DNA from: Cephalopachus bancanus
Lineage: Eukaryota > Chordata > Mammalia > Primates > Tarsiidae
Length of the DNA stretch: 64,000 bases
NCBI GenBank assembly: GCA_027257055.1
Contig: JAPVLO010000001.1
Span: 12,547,501-12,611,500, forward strand
Direction: 5' to 3'
Below, in pieces: positions 25,063 through 38,324 of the stretch (position 1 is its first letter; every line of letters begins with the position of its first letter). A program made the translations under genes and the position numbers. The notes beneath the pieces were generated by a model. That model made no database searches, was not told the DNA's origin, and saw nothing but the letters and a program-made list of their open reading frames with translations.

Positions 25063-27185
25063 AAGATAGTATTACTGCTTGAAATCAGAAGTCGTAGGAG
25101 GAAATCCTAGCCAATGGACAGTCATTGGCTAGGTAAGGCTCAGCAGTGACATTATCTTTCTTTTGCTTCAGTAACAAAAGATTGAGTACTGAAAATTGCA
25201 GTGAGTATTTTCTCTATCCTCAGCCTTTTGTGTTTGAACATCTGATATTAATAATTTCTTTGCCTGTAGAATGGAGTGCCATGGGCTGTATCTAATGGGC
25301 AGCATGGAACTGGATTATTTTAATGGGTGCTGTAGGCAATGGCTAGAGCCAAATCATCCTGTCATAGCTGAAATAGTAAATGACATTTCATAAACACATG
25401 GCTTATTTTGTGTTGAGTGGCTCCAATTGACAGACCAAAATTAAATGATTGCAGATCTTTAATCGTGAGTTGTTTTGACTGTTCCTGGGTTAAATGCTAC
25501 TGCATAAACTTCTATGTCGTTAATGTTACCCTTTCCGTTACTTTGATTTGTTGCATAACAGGACACAGCTCCTCTTGCTATTTCAGAAAGTTATACCTCC
25601 CTAAAAATAAGTCGACATGTACAAGGTTCATGGCACGTCTCATCTTTCACTGTGAATTGTGACAGAAAATTCAGACCAAGTACTTGATGATCCACTTTTT
25701 ATGTAAATGATCACACATACAATATTTAATCTCTTTCTCATCAACGAATCTTGCCTTTCACTGCACTGAGAAAATTGAAGTCTTCAAGCTTGGATACCTT
25801 CAACGTCCTACTGGCAAACTATTGATTTTTTTTCTGTGTATTTGCTGCCTTTCTTCCATTCTTAAAGAGGTATTTATTCTCCTTTATAAGTTGAATCCTT
25901 CCACATCATCTCTAGATTTTACTAATTGCCTCTTTTCCAAGGATGTCTCCTTTATGTCTCTCTCTTTTTTAGGCATTATGTTAGCTTTTTCCTTTAAATT
26001 TACAGTTATATTCCAGTACCTTTCATTAACTAAAAAAAAAAAAATGACCCAACTTACTTCTTTAATTTTCACTCTATTGTCTCTCTCAAATTTAGACATG
26101 TTTCTCTGAAAAAACTATAATTTCACTGACTTCAGCTGACACTCCTCACTCCAGACAATCTGGTTTCAGTCCACCCAAGCCTTTCAAAATGGCCTTTGTG
26201 AAAACATGCATACTTTTGATATCTTTGTGATTAAATCAGTGAACATTTCCATTTCATTGTTTATCCTACTTAAGTTATCTCACTTAATCTAAAGGCAAGT
26301 GGACCAAAGAAAAAAATTGGGCAAACATCTGACTTTTGCCCATGGTTATATATTTTGGCATGTAAGAGCAAGAATTTGGGGGGAAAAAAGAAAGATATTC
26401 TGGCTTCAATGCCCTGTTAATGACCATTGACGATAAGAGTCATTTTGTTCTTTGGTTTAGTTTTAGTACATTAACTTCTACTTAAGCCTTTCGACCACTA
26501 AAATCTATAATGAACATTTATTTTATCTATGGTGAAAATTTGTACTTGGTATTAGCATTGATTAGGACCATAAAATTACATTTCAGAAGACACCCAGTGT
26601 CTTTTAAAAAACAAATCAGGAAGATTTCTGGTTTCAGGTCTCTTTGGAAATTGTCACTCCTGTCGTAAGAAGAAAAGAAATCTGAACCAACTGGAAAATC
26701 AGTGACTTTTATTGGACCCATCAAAGAACTAAGGCTTTCAGAAAAAGTTTATCCACTCCAAAATCTGGGGAGATACAGGCGAGTTCCGAGTCATAGCTGT
26801 CCTGGAGCAGAAGTCATAGGAGTCCTACACTAGTAGGAAGATTTAAATGGCAATGTTGTTGACTTGCCAGAGGCTGAGTGTAGACTGGCGTAGAAATGAG
26901 AAATGTCCCAAGTCACCAAGGGGGACAAAAACAAAAACATTAGACAAATTGGAATCCTCTGGTCCTTAAAGTTGCAGCAAACTTTCATCACAATCCAACT
27001 ACTAGCCGGGTCAGAATAAGTCCTCGCCTCCCAGAACTAATTACCTCACTTGGTTACTAATATTGAATATCTGGCTTTCCTTCAAAAATTAAAAAACATG
27101 TCAAAAGTAGTTTGACATACTTTTAGTTTGTCAGAGACTTTGTTTGGAGAGACAAAGAAAGTCTCAGAACAGACACTTAAAATCT
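25063..27185. other. No gene or recognised repeat
   Basis: About 2.1 kb of apparently unique intronic DNA, the longest such block in the central part. Short open frames near 25417 and 25822 lack any recognisable domain. Confidence 0.55.
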
Positions 27186-27189
27186 TAGC

Positions 27190-27405
27190 ATTTTCCAAGT
27201 ATTTGATATAGTGCTACATATTTTTATTACTTATAGTCACCATTAACTATAGTTAATAGCAATTACATACAATAAATTGTTTGCATGTATTTCTTCTCAC
27301 CGAGTAAACATTTTTGTCCTAAGACCAACATTTCTTCAATTTCACCAACCCCCAGCTTCTAATAACCATCATTTTACTTTCCCCTTTCAATGAGTTCCTC
27401 TGAGG
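27190..27405 (-). mobile_element. L1 3' UTR fragment (L1MA-like), antisense
   Basis: 'tcaccattaactatagttaat', 'acatttttgtcctaagacca' and 'ccaacccccagcttctaataa' match the antisense 3' UTR of middle-aged L1. Confidence 0.55.
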
Positions 27406-27409
27406 AAGA

Positions 27410-29775
27410 ACTTATAGCTGAAATCTACAAAGAACACTTGAACTTCAATGATAAGAAAACAAACAACCCAGTGAAAAACGGACAAAAGATCTTAATAGAC
27501 ATCCCACCCAAGAAGATACAGTATACAGATGACAAATAAGCATATGAAAAGATGCTCAACATCATTTTTCATTAGATAATTGTAAATCACAACAAAATGC
27601 CATATCACTATATACCGATAAGAGTGACTAAAATGCAAACCAGACAACACAACAATGCCATTTGCAGGCAACGATGTGGCACAACGGGAATTTTGGTTCA
27701 CTGCTGGTGGGAAGCAAAATGGTACAGACACTGGGGACACACTTGGCAGTTTCTTACAAAGCTAAATGTAGTCTTTAGTACAATGGAGCAATTATGCTCC
27801 TCAGTTTTTGCCCAAATAGCTTGAAAACTTATGTCTATTCAAGAACAACACTCAAATATCTATAGTAGCTTTATTCATAATGGGCAAAACTTGGAAGCAA
27901 CCAAGATGTCATTCTATGAACAAGTGGATGTACAAACTCTGGATCATGCGTATAATGAAATGGGATCCAGCAAGAAGACAAACCAGAGAAGGTGTGGATA
28001 AATCTTAGATGCATACTGCTAACCAAGTGGGAAAAAACTAGTTTTAGAAGGCGTCTGGGAAAGGCAAAACTAGAGAAATAGTTTTTTAAAAAATTAGTGA
28101 TTGTCAGGATTTTGGAAATCAAAGAAGGTTGAGTAGGTGAAATGTGGGCGAATTTTTAGGTCAGTAAAACTATTCTGTATGACATTGTAAAAGTTCATAC
28201 ACTGTTTTATGGGAACAAAAAGGAAATTTATAACACAAAGTATGAACCTTGATGTAAGTAAAGTTAATAAAAACCATTTAGGATGCCTAGGGATCTAAAA
28301 CTGGAATATAGAATGTGGTAGAAAATCTAAATGTATCGCAAACTTAGGAAACACATTTGTTGAAGGGGACAGAAAAAACTAAAGGTGCTGATCATAAATG
28401 AAGACTGTGAAACTAAAGACAAAAAGTCTTTACCTAAACCTTCTACTGCAGTCCACAAAGTTATTTCCTGGGGATGGATGGGTTAGCAATTCTTTATACT
28501 ACTATGCATGTATACTGGAAGTGAACAATTAAGTAGATGATGAATGTGTGAACCAACTTTCTCATTGTTGAATAAGAATTTGCAAATAGGCAAAAAGAGG
28601 CTACAATTGTCCATGTGGTAATGAATTAGAATTGGAGACATCAGTGTGAATTCATGTCTAGATTAATATCATTACAGATGGTTACACATAGAAACATTTA
28701 TGATTATGTGTATATACATGTGTTAATATTCACACATCTGTCAACTGAGAGGGTTTAAAGCAACAACACTTCCTTATTAATGAGTACACCAAACTCCAAA
28801 ATCTTGATTTCTTTTATAATTCTCCAATGCAAAGTACCAGAAATAACTGAATCTAGGTCTGGAGCATGAAGTTTACAAAATGCTCCTGCATCATTTTGTA
28901 GTGCCTCAAAGTCAGAAGGTGATTAAAAAAAAAAAAAAAGAATGTCAAAGGGATTTGGATCCAATTGAAAAAGTGCCCTTCCAGTGACCCAAGCTGGAAT
29001 AATTTGAACAACAAAATAAAGTAGTAATGGATTATAATGAAAAATATAAAATAAATATCTGTGAGTCCGCACCTACATAAGTATATGAAGGAGAATACAC
29101 AAATTGATTGTGCTGAAGAATTTAAAATAATTTATGTAAGTTACTCTATCCTCAAGAAATTGGAGCATAAGCCCACTCCTAAAATACAGGCTGCTCAAGA
29201 TGACTTCTTTTGGAAGTTTTCAGTATGAAAAGGGAAGAATAAAAGGCTTTTCAGTAGAGAGAATTGATAAATATTACCTTATTCAGGTGATCTAGACTAT
29301 CATATTTATATTACATTCTGCGTCTGGTGCACATTCAAAAAACACACAGGCCAAATCTAACCATGAGAAAAACATCATACAAATCCTGTTGGAGGGTCAT
29401 ACTACAAAAAACTTCACTAAAACTAATCAAGACTGTCAAGATCATTAAAGAGAGAGAGAGAGAGAAATCTGAGAAGCTGTCACAGTCTAAAAGAACCCAA
29501 GTGATATAACTAATAAATGTAAGGTAGTGTCCTGGATAGGATGATTCTGGGACAGATGAAAGACATGATCATGATGTAAAACCAGGGACGTTTGTCTGTA
29601 GTGTGAACTTCAGTTAATGATAATATATTCACAGCAGTTCATGAATTGTAATAACTATACCATACAAGAATTAGGAAGCAAGGAAACTGGGTGTGGGTAT
29701 ATGGGAACACTCTGCAATATCTTCATAATCTTTCTTCAAATCTGAACCTATTCTAAAATAAAAAGTTTAGTTGAA
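27410..29775 (+). mobile_element. Old L1 (L1M-type), sense, ORF2 end and long 3' UTR
   Basis: The first part carries degenerate ORF2 text ('aagatgctcaacatcat', 'cactgctggtgggaagcaaaa', 'agtagctttattcataatggg'). The last part matches old L1 3' UTRs ('gcataagcccactcctaaa', 'accatgagaaaaacatcata', 'gggtatatgggaacactctg', final 'ctattctaaaataaaaagtt'). All frames are broken. A GA run sits at 29451-29467. Confidence 0.75.
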
Positions 29776-30638
29776 ATATATTTTTTAAACTTGGATTTTC
29801 CAACAAAAATACATATATTTTTATGTATCAGTAGACACAGAAAGACCAAGTCTCATTGTAACATGAGAATAATATTATAGAAGCCCATGTTTATAATGTT
29901 AGTTTCTTTTTTCAGAAAAATATCTGTACCAGTTTTTCTTATAAACAAATGTTCCTTACAAACTATATACTACATATGGTTAAATCTATTTGAAGATAGA
30001 AAACTTCTTACAAGATTATACCTAATTTCATGAAGTAGTTATGGTGACAAATTTATTAAAATTCCTTTGGTAGCCTTATAAGTGCAAATGTTATAATCAC
30101 TCTTCAAGGACAGAAATCACAGGAAACTCTCATTAACCCACTGCTCATTGACATAAGTGAGCTTAAGTCATTGAACCTTGTATGAGGTTGAAGATTTTCA
30201 TTTTATTTTGAGAGATGATATAGCCTTAACTTATAGGGGAAATGATTATGTGAAACAGTACTCAGTTTTTGTAGATCAGAAGCTTATTAAACTTGTCAAA
30301 AAGATTGCCTTAAGAGATAGGATATAAGGAACAGTGCACTGATACCACTACTCAGATAAATAATAATGTAAATTTAACAACAATGGAATAGAGCTCTGTT
30401 TCTTTGGAAGATTGCATGTCTTTGTATTAGTTAAAAGAAGTCTTTCTCTTTGGGAGTTATTTCTCCTTGGGAATGACTTTGTTGACTCATTCCTTAACCA
30501 ACGTATTAAGAGGATCCTATAAGACATTTAGTCTATGTAATATCATCAATTCTTCTGCACTCAAGGAAGCAAAATTGATTTTGAAATAGGCTTCAATTAA
30601 AAGCTGGATCCTGAAAATCTGTTTGCTTTTTAAATTGT
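29776..30638. other. No gene seen
   Basis: AT-rich intronic DNA with no recognised element. Confidence 0.5.
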
Positions 30639-30650
30639 AAGAAAATATAG

Positions 30651-30932
30651 GCAAGGCTTGGTGGCTCAGCCTGTAATCCTGTGCTTTGGGAGCCCAAGGT
30701 GAGTGAATTACCTCGAGACCCACCTGGGTAACTTAGCGAAACCTCATCTCTACAATAAATCAAAAAAATTAGCTAGGTGCGATTAGCACACGCCTGTAGT
30801 TCCAGCTACTTGTAAGGCTGAGGCAGAAGGATCGCCGGAGCCCAGCAGGTCGAGGCTGCGGTGTACGGGAGCGGCCACTGCACTCCAGTCTGGGCAACTG
30901 AGTGAGACTCCAACTCAAAAAAAAAAAAAAAA
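30651..30932 (+). mobile_element. Alu (strepsirrhine type), sense
   Basis: 'ggtggctcagcctgtaatcc', 'ctctacaataaatcaaaaaa', 'gagcccagcaggtcgaggc' and an A-tail. Perfect 12-bp target duplication AAGAAAATATAG at 30639-30650 and 30933-30944. Confidence 0.95.
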
Positions 30933-31047
30933 AAGAAAATATAGAAGCTGGAAGATATGCTTAATTCTGCTCCTGAGAAGTTCCTGCAGACTCTCTTAAA
31001 GTGTGCTTTTGCAAATAAATCCCTTGTGATCCAAAAGAATGAATCTA

Positions 31048-31620
31048 TAAATACCAACCTCCCATATGACCCTGCAATCCCCCTACTGGGAATATATCCT
31101 GAAGAACACAAATCACTCTATTAAAAAGATACCTGCACACGCATGTTTATCGCAGCATTGTTCACAATAGCCAGAACCTGGAAACAACCATGTTGCCCGT
31201 CAAAAGAGGACTGGATTAAAAAAATGTGGTACATATACACGATGGAATACTACGCAGCCATAAAAAAGAACAAAATCATGAATTTCGCAGCAACCTGGAT
31301 GGAACTAGAGTCTATAATACTGAGTGACCTCTCACAGAAACAAAGATCCGAGTATCACATGTTCTCACTCATATAATGGACCTTAAACATCCAATGCAAT
31401 ACTATAAGAAAATGACTGACAGTACTGGGAAACTATGGGGGAGGGATGGGATTAACAGTAGCAACATCTGTCTGGGAACGGGGAAATACCCCATATCAAC
31501 AGGATGCCTAAATGAAATGCAATTGTATACCTAACCCTCAACTGTACCCCACAACTTCATAATAAAAAAATAAAAAATTTAAAAAATTAAAAAATTAAAT
31601 TAAATTAAAAAAATTAAAAA
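31048..31620 (+). mobile_element. Lineage-type L1 3' end, sense, with ORF2 C-terminus
   Basis: The element is 5'-truncated. It keeps an open frame of 77 codons (31143-31376), which reads FIAALFTIARTW, later YTMEYYAAIKKNK and ends HMFSLI. This is the C-terminal tail of the L1 endonuclease/reverse-transcriptase protein. The 3' UTR follows, with the 'ctaaccctcaactgtacccc' end and an A/T-rich tail (31560-31625). The protein is far too short to be active. Confidence 0.85.
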
Positions 31621-31722
31621 TAAAATGATAATTAGCTGGAAAAGAATCAAGACCTATGTTAATAAGAGTCAGCATCTTTCAAATTCTGCTTTAACAAAAT
31701 TGTCACTGCAAAACATATATAA

Positions 31723-32012
31723 AAGGTTGGGCATGGTGGCTCACGCCTGTAATCTCAACACTTTCAGAGGCTGAGAAGGGAAAGTCACTTGAGGCCATTA
31801 GTTCAAGACTAGTCTAGGCAACATAGGCAGAACAAGTCCCTACAAAAAAAAAAAGCTGGCATGGTGTTATGAACTTGTGGTCCCAGCTACTCAGGAGGCT
31901 AACATAGGAGGATCATTGGAGCCCAGAAGTTTGAGGCTTCATGAGCCATGATTGCACCATTGAACTCCAGTCTGGGCAACACAAGGAGACCTCATATCTC
32001 CAAAAATAAAAT
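31723..32012 (+). mobile_element. Old Alu (AluJ-like), sense
   Basis: 'ggttgggcatggtggctcacg', 'ggtcccagctactcaggagg', 'cattgaactccagtctgggc'. Diverged and of the shared-primate type. Confidence 0.9.
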
Positions 32013-32031
32013 ATATTTTAAAAAGAGGCTA

Positions 32032-32334
32032 ACGGGACTCGGTGGCTCAGCCTGTAATCCTGTACCTTTGGGAGGCTAGTTGAGTGGATTGCCTGAGCCC
32101 GCGGGTTCAAGACCCGCCTGGGGAACTTGGCAAGACCTCATCTCTACAATAAATCAAAAATTAGCCAGGCATGGTAGCGCGTGCTTGTAGTTCCGGCTAC
32201 TTGGAAGGCTTAGGTGGAAGGATCACCAGAGCCCAGCAGGTCGAGGCTGCGGTGGCTGGGAGTGGCCACTGCAGTCCAGTCTGGGTGATGGAGTGAGACT
32301 CCAACTCAAAAAATAAATAAATAAACAAACAAAC
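32032..32334 (+). mobile_element. Alu (strepsirrhine type), sense
   Basis: 'actcggtggctcagcctgtaa', 'gagcccgcgggttcaagaccc', tail 'aataaataaataaacaaac'. Perfect 12-bp target duplication AAAAAGAGGCTA at 32020-32031 and 32335-32346. It inserted at the 3' edge of the older Alu. Confidence 0.95.
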
Positions 32335-32346
32335 AAAAAGAGGCTA

Positions 32347-34175
32347 TGCTTTGAGAATTCAGCAGATCTCAGCAAGTTGATGTCTGTGTACTGATATTAC
32401 AGTAGAACTCCCATCACCTTCTCACATCACCTGCATTTATATAGTAAATAATTTTAAGTGAAAAGATCAACAATGATTTCTTGTAAAGCAGTCAGTGTGT
32501 TCTAGGAGAACTGTCGCTCTCACAGCACTCTGTGCTGTAGTGTGCAGAAGAAGCAGAGAATACCAAAGAGATTGCTTAGGGTGGGAACACGAGGGTTTAC
32601 AAACTGAATTCAGTCAATGTTAGGAACAAGTTAATGCATACGTTATTGATGTACGTAGCTCTTTGATATTGACATATATATTGACAAAATGAACACTGTT
32701 TTTGAGCATGAAAAAAATTGCTAGTCAAAGATTTTGACCATACTGGTTATATATATATGTGTGAAAATTGTAAAGGCTTAAAGTGGAAGATACACAAAAA
32801 GCCTGGTTCCTTTGTCTTTCTGTGAAAATATAACATTATGACTAATTCCAAAGATTCCAAAGTCAGATGTTTCTGAGTACAAATCTTGAATAGTCTCTTT
32901 GCTAGTTGTGTGATGTTGTTAAAGTATGTTCTTACAAATAAACTCCTAAATATCAGGAACTTTGTCTTTGTGTTTTTTTCCCCCAGTTCCTCCAGTAGTG
33001 GAACGTCACATGAGCTCAAGTGTAAACCCTTCTCTCCATAAACATTGACAGAACACCCAGGATTAGTTTGGTTTTACACACTGCGATTTTAATGAAGTAT
33101 AAAACATCGTATAAAGAAACATGCATTTAGTGGCTTCGTGGTGTTCCATATTTAGGTGTCTTCATACTTCAAGTCATCTTTTGGACAACTTAAGCTGTTT
33201 CTAATTCTTTGCATTTATAAATGATGAGTGGTTTATAACTTAAGACATTTGTGTTTCCAATCAAACAAAATTATCACTTTTCTTTCCTCTACAATGAAAG
33301 TGGAATAAATTCAAATAAGACAAACTCTGAGGATTTGTACGATGCCAGCATATCTGGTTCATTCTGGTGTCAAGGCACTCAGCAGAGAGCTTCTTCCTGT
33401 GATTGGCAAATGAATCTCAGCTATAAAGTGCGGCTGTAAGACATCCATTAGATGGAATGGCTGAATTTTACCTCTAGAATGTTCCTAGAATGCAATCCTT
33501 GGAAGAATTGAGGAAACAGCCAATCCAGAGCCAATTAAGAAAGGCCGTGCCGTTGTGCCCCAGAGTAATTGAATATGGCCACTACTGTAAGGCAAGGTAT
33601 GTTTCCTCAAATAGAACAATCATGCAGCATTTCTACATTTGGTTTTTCTCTGTGACCTTGCTTCTACCATCTCAATTCAAGAACAGCTTGCGAATGATGA
33701 GTTATCTACCTTGCATGCTTATCATCATAGGTGGGTCATTATATGATATGACTGATTGTTAATTTGGAGTTCATCTTCTACATAGTATTGGAAGTAAATA
33801 CATAGAAGAAAGGGCTCTAGTGAGAACTTGAAGTGAGGATAAAGTATACCTAAATGAGAGATTAAGCAGGGCTGGATAAAGAAATGTAATTGTAAAGTAG
33901 CCAGGGGTGGTGAAGTCTCATCTGTGTGAAAAGAGGTCTCACATTTTTAAATATCAGTGTCAGTATATCTTTCAAGTGCTGTGGAATTCAGGGGAGGCGA
34001 AGTCAATTGGAAAATGAAGTAACACAACTTGGAATAGGGGCATAGATAGAAAGTAAACTTTATGATATAAATGAGTAGACTGATGTTTTCTGTATTTAAT
34101 GACAACATGAAGAAGGTTTGCCACTAGGAGTCTCAAGTTCTAGACACAATACAAGTTATTTCAGTTGAGCGGCTA
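32347..34175. other. No gene seen
   Basis: Apparently unique intronic DNA. A stretch at 33060-33240 ('acttaagctgtttctaattc') may be a decayed antisense L1, but I am not confident. Confidence 0.5.
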
Positions 34176-34790
34176 TTGTAGGATCCCAGAGGACAAGTGG
34201 TTAGCATACAAATCAGGGGGATCCTGAATATGGGACAATGCTATGGGAGTGCCATCAGTGAGATTGTTCTCTGTAGAACACACATTAAAGTTAAAAGAAA
34301 CATGTAAGGACGTCAGGAGATGTGACACACAGGAGGTTTGAGGAGCCTTCCCAGAGGTACAAGAGCCGAAGGATGAATCAGGTATGTTAAACAGGTGGAG
34401 AGAGGACTTTCCAGAGAGTTGAACAGCTTGCAGAGGGACCTCTGAATTAGAAGGAGCAGGTCTGAGAAAATGCCAGCGTGGAAGCTGTGCTGGAAACAAA
34501 TCAAGAGTTTTAAGTGAGAATTGGCAGAATTTGTGGTCAAATTTTCATGTGGAAGTGATCTCCTTTGATGTGTGGGAGAGAAAGGATTGGACGGTTGGAG
34601 AGGAGTTGTTAGAATTGCTGAGGTTATAATGTAGCTTTGTATGGAAAGTGGAAGATTGAGCCAAGGTGATGATGATGGTTGAGGGAAGTGGAAGATGAAT
34701 GATCAACAAGCTGGTAGATGAATGATCAACAGGATGACGGTAAACAAGTAATTGCAATACGGTTCTGATTTATAGAAAAGCATACTATAT
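34176..34790. other. Unassigned purine-rich sequence
   Basis: AG-rich + strand reminiscent of antisense L2-type repeats, with a near-perfect 18-bp direct repeat at 34693-34710 and 34716-34733. Open frames on the minus strand (for example 34173-34499) are probably a by-product of this composition. Confidence 0.4.
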
Positions 34791-34796
34791 CCACAT

Positions 34797-34798
<2 letters not shown>

Positions 34799-34837
<39 letters not shown>

Positions 34838-34838
34838 T
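34799..34838 (+). repeat. (GA)n microsatellite
   Basis: About 32 bases of pure AG followed by 'aaagagatgggggggaga'. Confidence 0.95.
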
Positions 34839-35300
34839 GGGGGGGAGACTGATTTAATGTAGGAATTGACTCATGTGATTATAAAGGCCAAGAGTCCATG
34901 ATCTGCCCTCTTCAAGGTGGAGAAGCCAGTGGTATAAGTGAATTCAAGTCCTAAGTCTTAGGTTAGATTTGTGGCAGGGGCAAGGGTCTAGTAAGTCCAA
35001 AGGCCCAAGAATCAAAAATGCCTGTGTCCACAGACGGAAGCGTGTAGCAGGCCAAACAGAAGCAAATTTGACTTTCCTCTGCTTTTTTTGTTGTTGTTGT
35101 TATTTTATTCAGGCCCTCAATGGATTGGAGGGTGCCCACTTATGAGGGCATTCTTTATTCAGTCTATGGATTCAAATGCTAATCTTTGCCAGAAACACGC
35201 TTGTAGACACACCCAGAAATAATTTTTTACTAGCTATAGTGATATGCCTTAGTCCAGTGAAGTTGATACATAAGATTAACCATCAAATATACTATAAGTT
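34839..35300. repeat. Old interspersed repeat adjoining the GA array
   Basis: 'ggaattgactcatgtgatta', 'aggccctcaatggattgga', 'cacacccagaaataat' and 'gttgatacataagattaacc' are in the order of a common old mammalian repeat that usually carries a GA run at this point. I cannot name the family reliably. Confidence 0.5.
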
Positions 35301-36018
35301 TATTAAGCTGATATGGTATCCACACTGTTTTGCAGCTAAATTACTCTATGGGATGGAATAATATGACAAATTCCAAGGCTGTACTACAGTGTATATAATC
35401 ACTCTTTGCTTGCTTATCTTTAAGTTGCAATGGGATCCTGAAATAGAATGCCTCAACAATTGCCTTAGATATTCTTGCGCAATAGCCAAACAGTGATTAC
35501 CACAAACATAGGGTAAATTTAACTTTTAATATTAACTTCAAAGGCTCCTTGGAACTTGTCGTTTAAACAGTGAATTCTACCTACTGGGAAAAAAAATGTA
35601 CATTTTAGCATGGTTCGTAAAAGCATTTTAGTGGGATATTTATTGCCAAGAACATTCTGAGAGAAATATATTTACACACTTCTAAGCACATTATATCTGT
35701 GATAAATTCAACATGAGAGCCATGCTTTGAAATCTTGATAGTTATCTGCAGAATGTTCCATCACTAATGCAGGGAAATAATTTATACTAGGAATCTCTAA
35801 CGCATTATTGATAGTTTGAAGATATGGATAGGTTAGAAATAAGTGTCATGTAAAATCTTAAAGTCACACTTGATGTTTTCATGATAATACTAGTTTGAAA
35901 GTATGATTATGTCTACGTTTCATTTAGTGCTACTTAGATAGTCACTGCACCATCGCACCACACAGCTGCTTAATAAAAGAAATATACTGCATTCCAGAGT
36001 CCCACGGACATATAGGTG
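35301..36018. other. No gene seen
   Basis: Intronic, AT-rich, nothing recognised. Confidence 0.5.
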
Positions 36019-36020
36019 TC

Positions 36021-36386
36021 TTGTTACTATGGTTTGAAGGCTTGTGTCCCCCAAAGTTTATAGTTGAAATTCTAACCTGCAATGTGATGGTGTTAGATGG
36101 GGCCCTTTGGGAGGTCGATTAAGTCATGAGTATAGAGGCCTTATGATTTAGATGAGTGCCTTTATAGAAGCTACAGAGAGCTAGCTGACCAATTCTACCA
36201 CCATGTGAGGACACAGCAAAACAGTGCCATCCTGAACTAGAAAGCAGGCCCTCACCATTTCCCGAATCTGCAGTCACCTTTGTCTTGAACTTCTCAGTCC
36301 CAGAACTGTGACAAAGAAATTTATATTGTTTATAAGCCACCCAGTCTAAGGTATTTTGTGAAAGCCATTCGAATGAACTAAGGCAG
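36021..36386 (+). repeat. MaLR (MLT1/MST-like) solo LTR, sense
   Basis: 'tatggtttgaaggcttgtgtc', 'ggccctttgggaggtcgatta', 'caccatgtgaggacacagca', 'cccagaactgtgacaaagaa' and 'gccacccagtctaaggtatt' match the whole MaLR LTR in order. I see no internal coding region next to it. Confidence 0.8.
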
Positions 36387-37699
36387 TTGACGGCTGGTTC
36401 TTTTGGGGTTCAAATTGTGTTTTTCTCAATTTTGTAAATCAATGACTGGTGTCATATTCAGATCTGTCCTAGGTATGTGTCCCCTAAGTGGAATTTTGTT
36501 TTCAAAGCTTTAAAAAAACAAACAAAAAACCAATGGCTTTTGTGGGAACACTTCTGTAAGAGATCACTGTTTCTAGCACTGCCTATGAGTTGTCATATTT
36601 GTTTATTTTCATAAAATGTTTTCAACTAAAGAGGAGAGAAAAGAAGTACGATATTTCATGTGCTTGAGCCGCTAGGGAAATGTTGGTCTTACACTTTCAA
36701 TTGCAATCAGTGCTTTCTCTTTTATCTTTTGACTTCATTTGAACAAACATGGCTGTCATACTAGCTATTAGATGTGAATGACAATGTATATTTTACTCAA
36801 TTCAGAACTCATCCTGGGCACTGGGTAGGATGCTTGTTAATAGATCAAGCTCCACAAAATCAGAAATTCAGACATACTTACATTTTAAAAAAATAATCTT
36901 TAAACTGTATCCGAAAATTGTAATATCAGAATATTGCAAACCAAGCCTTATTTTGTGGGAACTCAGAGTTATCAGACCCAGAACAGTACACATTCTTGAT
37001 CTATGCTTTAATGCAATATATATTTTCCTGCTTTCAGAATTCTTGACATTCTTTTTTCTTTTTTATTGTTATATATTCTAGCTGCCACATTTGTGTATTT
37101 TAATATTAACAGAAATGTGACATTGGGTAATTTATATTTTGGCAATTTTATCATTTTCAATGAAGATATTATGAAATCTGTACTTTTTAATAACTTAGTT
37201 TGAAAAGCTTGAGCCAGGACTTGCCAAATGAAAATCACTCTTTGAACAGATTTTGTAGACTGTCTTCCTTTAATGATTGTAGTCTGTTAAAAAAATGTAG
37301 CATCTAAACCTTCTAAAGAGTTCTACTTCAAGAACTGTACAACTAGAGCAGATACTTGAACGTAGATGAGGAAGGAATTATCGTTTCACAAAGCACACAC
37401 ATCATTTCGCTATGTTTACTACCATTCCAGTATTTCTGACATTTTGTGTTGTTGGCATGTACTATGTCCTGTTTGTTAAATCCTTGGCAAGTTAAGACAG
37501 GACCTAAAAGAAATGCAGCAATTTCTATTACCTGAAAACTGAGACAGAAAATAAGGGAGTATTATGTGAAAGAATTGAAGTAAGAAAGGTGATAACACTA
37601 AGACACATTTGAATTCAACTCAATTACACTGCTCTAGGAATATAGAATATAAAAGAAAAGTTAGTTGGGGAACAATTTGCTAGACAAAGGGACTTACAA
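36387..37699. other. No gene seen
   Basis: Apparently unique intronic DNA. No recognised element. Confidence 0.5.
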
Positions 37700-38085
37700 T
37701 TCTTTTTTATTGATATATAATAGTAGCACTTATTTGGGCGTACATGTTATATTTTGATACATGTATACAATGATAAAACCGGGGTACTTGGGATGTCCAT
37801 CACCTCAATCATTTATCTTTTCTTTGTGCTGGGAGCATTCCAATTCTTCTCTTGTAGTTATTTTGAAGTATACAATAAATTAGTGTTAGCTATCATGTCC
37901 CTACCGTGCTATCAAATACTAGAATTTATTCCTTTTTTCTAACTATATTTTTGTGCCCATTAACCAACCTCTCTTCATTTCTCCCCTACTTTCCTCTTCC
38001 CAGCCTTTGGTTACCACCATTTTACTCTCTATCTTCATGAGATCTGCTTTTTTAACTTCCACATATGAGTGAAAATATGCTGTAT
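37700..38085 (-). mobile_element. L1 3' UTR (L1MA-like), antisense
   Basis: 'gatacatgtatacaatgat', 'gggatgtccatcacctcaat', 'gaacattccaattcttctc'-type text and 'ccatgagatc'-like text match the antisense 3' UTR of middle-aged L1. It stops near 'acatatgagtgaaaatatgc'. Confidence 0.75.
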
Positions 38086-38324
38086 TAAAAGTGCTTATGC
38101 TTCTTTCTGTAACAAAGACTTTTAGTGAAGACTTTGGGTTAAAACTGTAAAGGTAGTTGGGTGGAAATGTATACATGAAGAAAGAATACTTCTAGTGAAA
38201 TATTATTGGTCTCAGAAAGTAAATTTTAAAAAGTCAAAAGGATATCCCCAAAAAGTGATTATTAAGAATTTTCTGTCAGCCAAGAAGCAGATATGAAATA
38301 AATCTATAAGTTTAATTTCCCACC

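Noticed and set aside
31143..31376. 77-codon L1 ORF2 tail as a gene
   Set aside because: It is a 5'-truncated L1 fragment and cannot encode an active protein.
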